A model generated the notes under the pieces. That model searched no databases. It saw only the letters and a list, made by a program, of their open reading frames with translations, and was not told where the DNA came from. Positions 7,416 to 8,718 of a DNA stretch of 8,718 nucleotides are shown piece by piece. Origin of the DNA: JBBQKF01 sp038326615 (GTDB lineage: Bacteria > Bacillota > Clostridia > Saccharofermentanales > UBA5734); the NCBI GenBank assembly GCA_038326615.1, contig JBBQKF010000106.1:1-8718 (forward strand), given 5' to 3'. Every line of letters starts with the position of its first letter. Within the stretch, counting starts at the first letter, position 1. A program made the position numbers and the translations under genes.

Positions 7416-8507
7416 ATGTCCATAACATTTACAGCAGACCGTTATTTAAGAGTACGTGAGAACTATAGTAAATATTTTAATCATAAAGCTGAAAACATTA
7501 TTACTGGAGTAGTTGTTGCTTCAAGGGATCCTGGGCGTCCGGAACCCAAAACACCTTACCTCACTCAACAAAATTGTAACAACCTAGAAATTTCGCCAGA
7601 AGAAATCATAGACACAATGGATTACCATTTAAGCAGATTTGAATACTATGGGGATGCTTTTCCAATGATTAACTTTGATGCATTTGGTCCTGGCGTGGTT
7701 TCAGCTTTTTTGGGAGCAACTCTTGACAACTCTACGGGTAGAGTTTGGTTTCACCCAAAAGGGATATCAGAAATAGAAACAATTAATTTACAGTTTGACC
7801 CAGACAACATATGGTTTAAAAGAATTAAAAGCATATACAAAGCAGGGTTGGAGCGCTGGGAAGGCAAGGTTTTACTTGGTATGCCGGATTTAGGCGGGGT
7901 TATTGATATCCTATCAACATTTCGTCCAAGTGAAGAATTGCTTTTTGACTTATACGATAATCCCAATGAAGTGAAGCGTCTAACATCTCAGATTACAGCC
8001 CTTTGGCATCGGTATTATGAAGAGCTTAGTAATGTATTAATGCCTGTTAATCCTGGATATACTGATTGGTCAACCATTTACAGTGATACTCCATCGTATA
8101 TTACGCAGTGTGATTTTTCTTATATGATAAGTCCCGAAATGTTTAATGAATTTGCATACTCTGAGCTTGAATATTCATCTTCAAGACTTTCACGTACTAC
8201 GTATCATCTTGATGGAATTGGTGAGCTTAATCACCTTGACAGTATTTTGAAAATAAAGAACTTGGATGGAGTACAGTGGATTCCTGGTGAAGGAAGTGCT
8301 CCTTACAGTGAGTGGCCGGATGTTTATAAAAAAATTCAAGCCGCAGGAAAGCTAATTCAAGTTGGTTGGTCATCATTTGAAGAATTAGAAGTAATTTCAA
8401 AGCAAGTTGGTAACGATGGAATAATCCAGACACCTCCTAAGTATTTTGAGGAAAAAGACAAAGACTACGCAATGTCTTGGCTCAACAAACTTGGAATAGA
8501 GAAGTGA
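7416..8507 (+). CDS. Uroporphyrinogen decarboxylase-like (URO-D superfamily) protein, not HemE
   Basis: 363 residues, close to the usual length of URO-D superfamily barrels, with no signal peptide or membrane segment, so cytoplasmic. Superfamily features include the 'YYGDAFPMINFDAFGPG' strand (77-93), 'GKVLLGMPDLGGVIDILSTFRPSEELLFDLYDNPNEV' (150-186, the region that aligns with substrate-facing strands in this superfamily), 'QCDFSYMISPEMFNEF' (231-246), and 'YHLDGIGELNHLDSILKIKNLDGVQWIPGEG' (263-293). The N-terminal Arg-rich motif of true HemE (RQAGRY type) is absent, so haem synthesis is unlikely. In corrinoid methyltransferases of the same superfamily (MtaA/MtbA type) a His-x-Cys motif binds zinc; here the matching stretch is H264-L-D266-G, lacking the cysteine. 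Versions with HLDG occur, as far as I recall, near glycoside hydrolase genes in Clostridia, but their reaction is not known to me. It lies between an exported glycosidase-like gene and a GH2 gene, so a role in processing the imported sugar (for instance a modified or methylated one) is only a guess. Confidence 0.85.
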   Translation: MSITFTADRYLRVRENYSKYFNHKAENIITGVVVASRDPGRPEPKTPYLTQQNCNNLEISPEEIIDTMDYHLSRFEYYGDAFPMINFDAFGPGVVSAFLGATLDNSTGRVWFHPKGISEIETINLQFDPDNIWFKRIKSIYKAGLERWEGKVLLGMPDLGGVIDILSTFRPSEELLFDLYDNPNEVKRLTSQITALWHRYYEELSNVLMPVNPGYTDWSTIYSDTPSYITQCDFSYMISPEMFNEFAYSELEYSSSRLSRTTYHLDGIGELNHLDSILKIKNLDGVQWIPGEGSAPYSEWPDVYKKIQAAGKLIQVGWSSFEELEVISKQVGNDGIIQTPPKYFEEKDKDYAMSWLNKLGIEK

Positions 8508-8567
8508 TTGTCTCACGAGTAAAAATGCGCGTCGTTAAAATAGCAGAATAACAAAAATATTTTAAAT

Positions 8568-8572
8568 AGGAG
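8568..8572 (+). promoter_or_regulatory. Ribosome binding site for the GH2 gene
   Basis: AGGAG lies 8 nt before the ATG at 8581. The 73-nt gap after the URO-D-like gene shows no convincing terminator, so read-through from that gene is plausible. Confidence 0.8.
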
Positions 8573-8580
8573 CATTGTAA

Positions 8581-8718
8581 ATGAATAAAAAGTTAAACTT
8601 AAAAGCAAATTGGAAATTTTGTCAAGAATTTAGAGATGAAATGATTCAAATCGGATATGCCGAAGACGAATTTCAAACTGTGACAATTCCACATAGCACC
8701 GAAAATGTGCCATTTAAT
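8581..8718 (+). CDS. N-terminus of a glycoside hydrolase family 2 (beta-galactosidase/glucuronidase-type) protein, cut by right edge
   Basis: Only the first 46 residues are in the window. They match the opening of the GH2 N-terminal sugar-binding (jelly-roll) domain: 'LKANWKFCQE', then after a short polar insert 'FQTVTIPHSTENVPFN', corresponding to the family's 'W.F' and 'W..V.LPH' landmarks. The usual Trp before 'V.(L/I)PH' is replaced by Gln-Thr here. No signal peptide precedes it, so the enzyme is probably cytoplasmic and would act on imported oligosaccharides. GH2 includes beta-galactosidases, beta-mannosidases and beta-glucuronidases; the visible part cannot separate these, and the catalytic domain lies outside the window. 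Confidence 0.75.
   Translation, partial: MNKKLNLKANWKFCQEFRDEMIQIGYAEDEFQTVTIPHSTENVPFN

Noticed and set aside
7416..8507. Annotation as HemE (uroporphyrinogen decarboxylase of haem synthesis)
   Set aside because: The HemE N-terminal Arg motif is missing and the neighbours are carbohydrate genes; only superfamily-level similarity is visible.
8553..8566. AAAATATTTT palindrome before the GH2 gene as an operator
   Set aside because: A simple A/T palindrome is expected by chance in this composition and there is no second copy in the window.

Overview
The window is AT-rich, with strong AGGAG-type ribosome binding sites and genes tightly packed on the + strand. It looks like a low-GC Gram-positive anaerobe (Bacillota, most likely a gut, rumen or digester clostridium). 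This assignment rests on composition, on surface-protein style (Ser-rich stalks, F5/8C and Big_2 modules, C-terminal membrane anchors) and on the carbohydrate-related gene content. No marker gene fixes the taxon.

The left part (1-7300) encodes cell-surface or exported proteins. It starts with the C-terminal end of a membrane-anchored discoidin (F5/8 type C) protein that is cut by the window edge (1-672). Next is a 1470-residue protein that I read as seven F5/8C-like modules and three Big_2-like Ig modules between an N-terminal hydrophobic segment and a C-terminal Ser-rich stalk, membrane segment and basic tail (690-5102). Third is a 733-residue exported protein that looks like a TIM-barrel glycosidase followed by a GH42-like glutamine-amidotransferase-fold domain (5099-7300). 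Its start codon overlaps the stop of the large binding protein in an ATGA, so the two are probably translationally coupled.

The right part (7416-8718) encodes proteins with no export signal: a 363-residue uroporphyrinogen-decarboxylase-like (URO-D superfamily) protein that is not HemE, and the first 46 residues of a glycoside hydrolase family 2 protein cut by the right edge.

Taken together the window reads as part of a glycan-use locus. Surface binding proteins would hold a polysaccharide or glycoconjugate, an exported glycosidase-like enzyme would act on it outside, and a cytoplasmic GH2 enzyme would finish the job. The URO-D-like protein is the unexpected member. It keeps the usual fold landmarks but has HLDG where zinc-dependent corrinoid methyltransferases of the superfamily have an HxCG-type zinc ligand motif, so its chemistry is open. 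No transporter, regulator, RNA gene, mobile element or CRISPR array is visible. Substrate and exact enzymatic activities cannot be told from the sequence alone.
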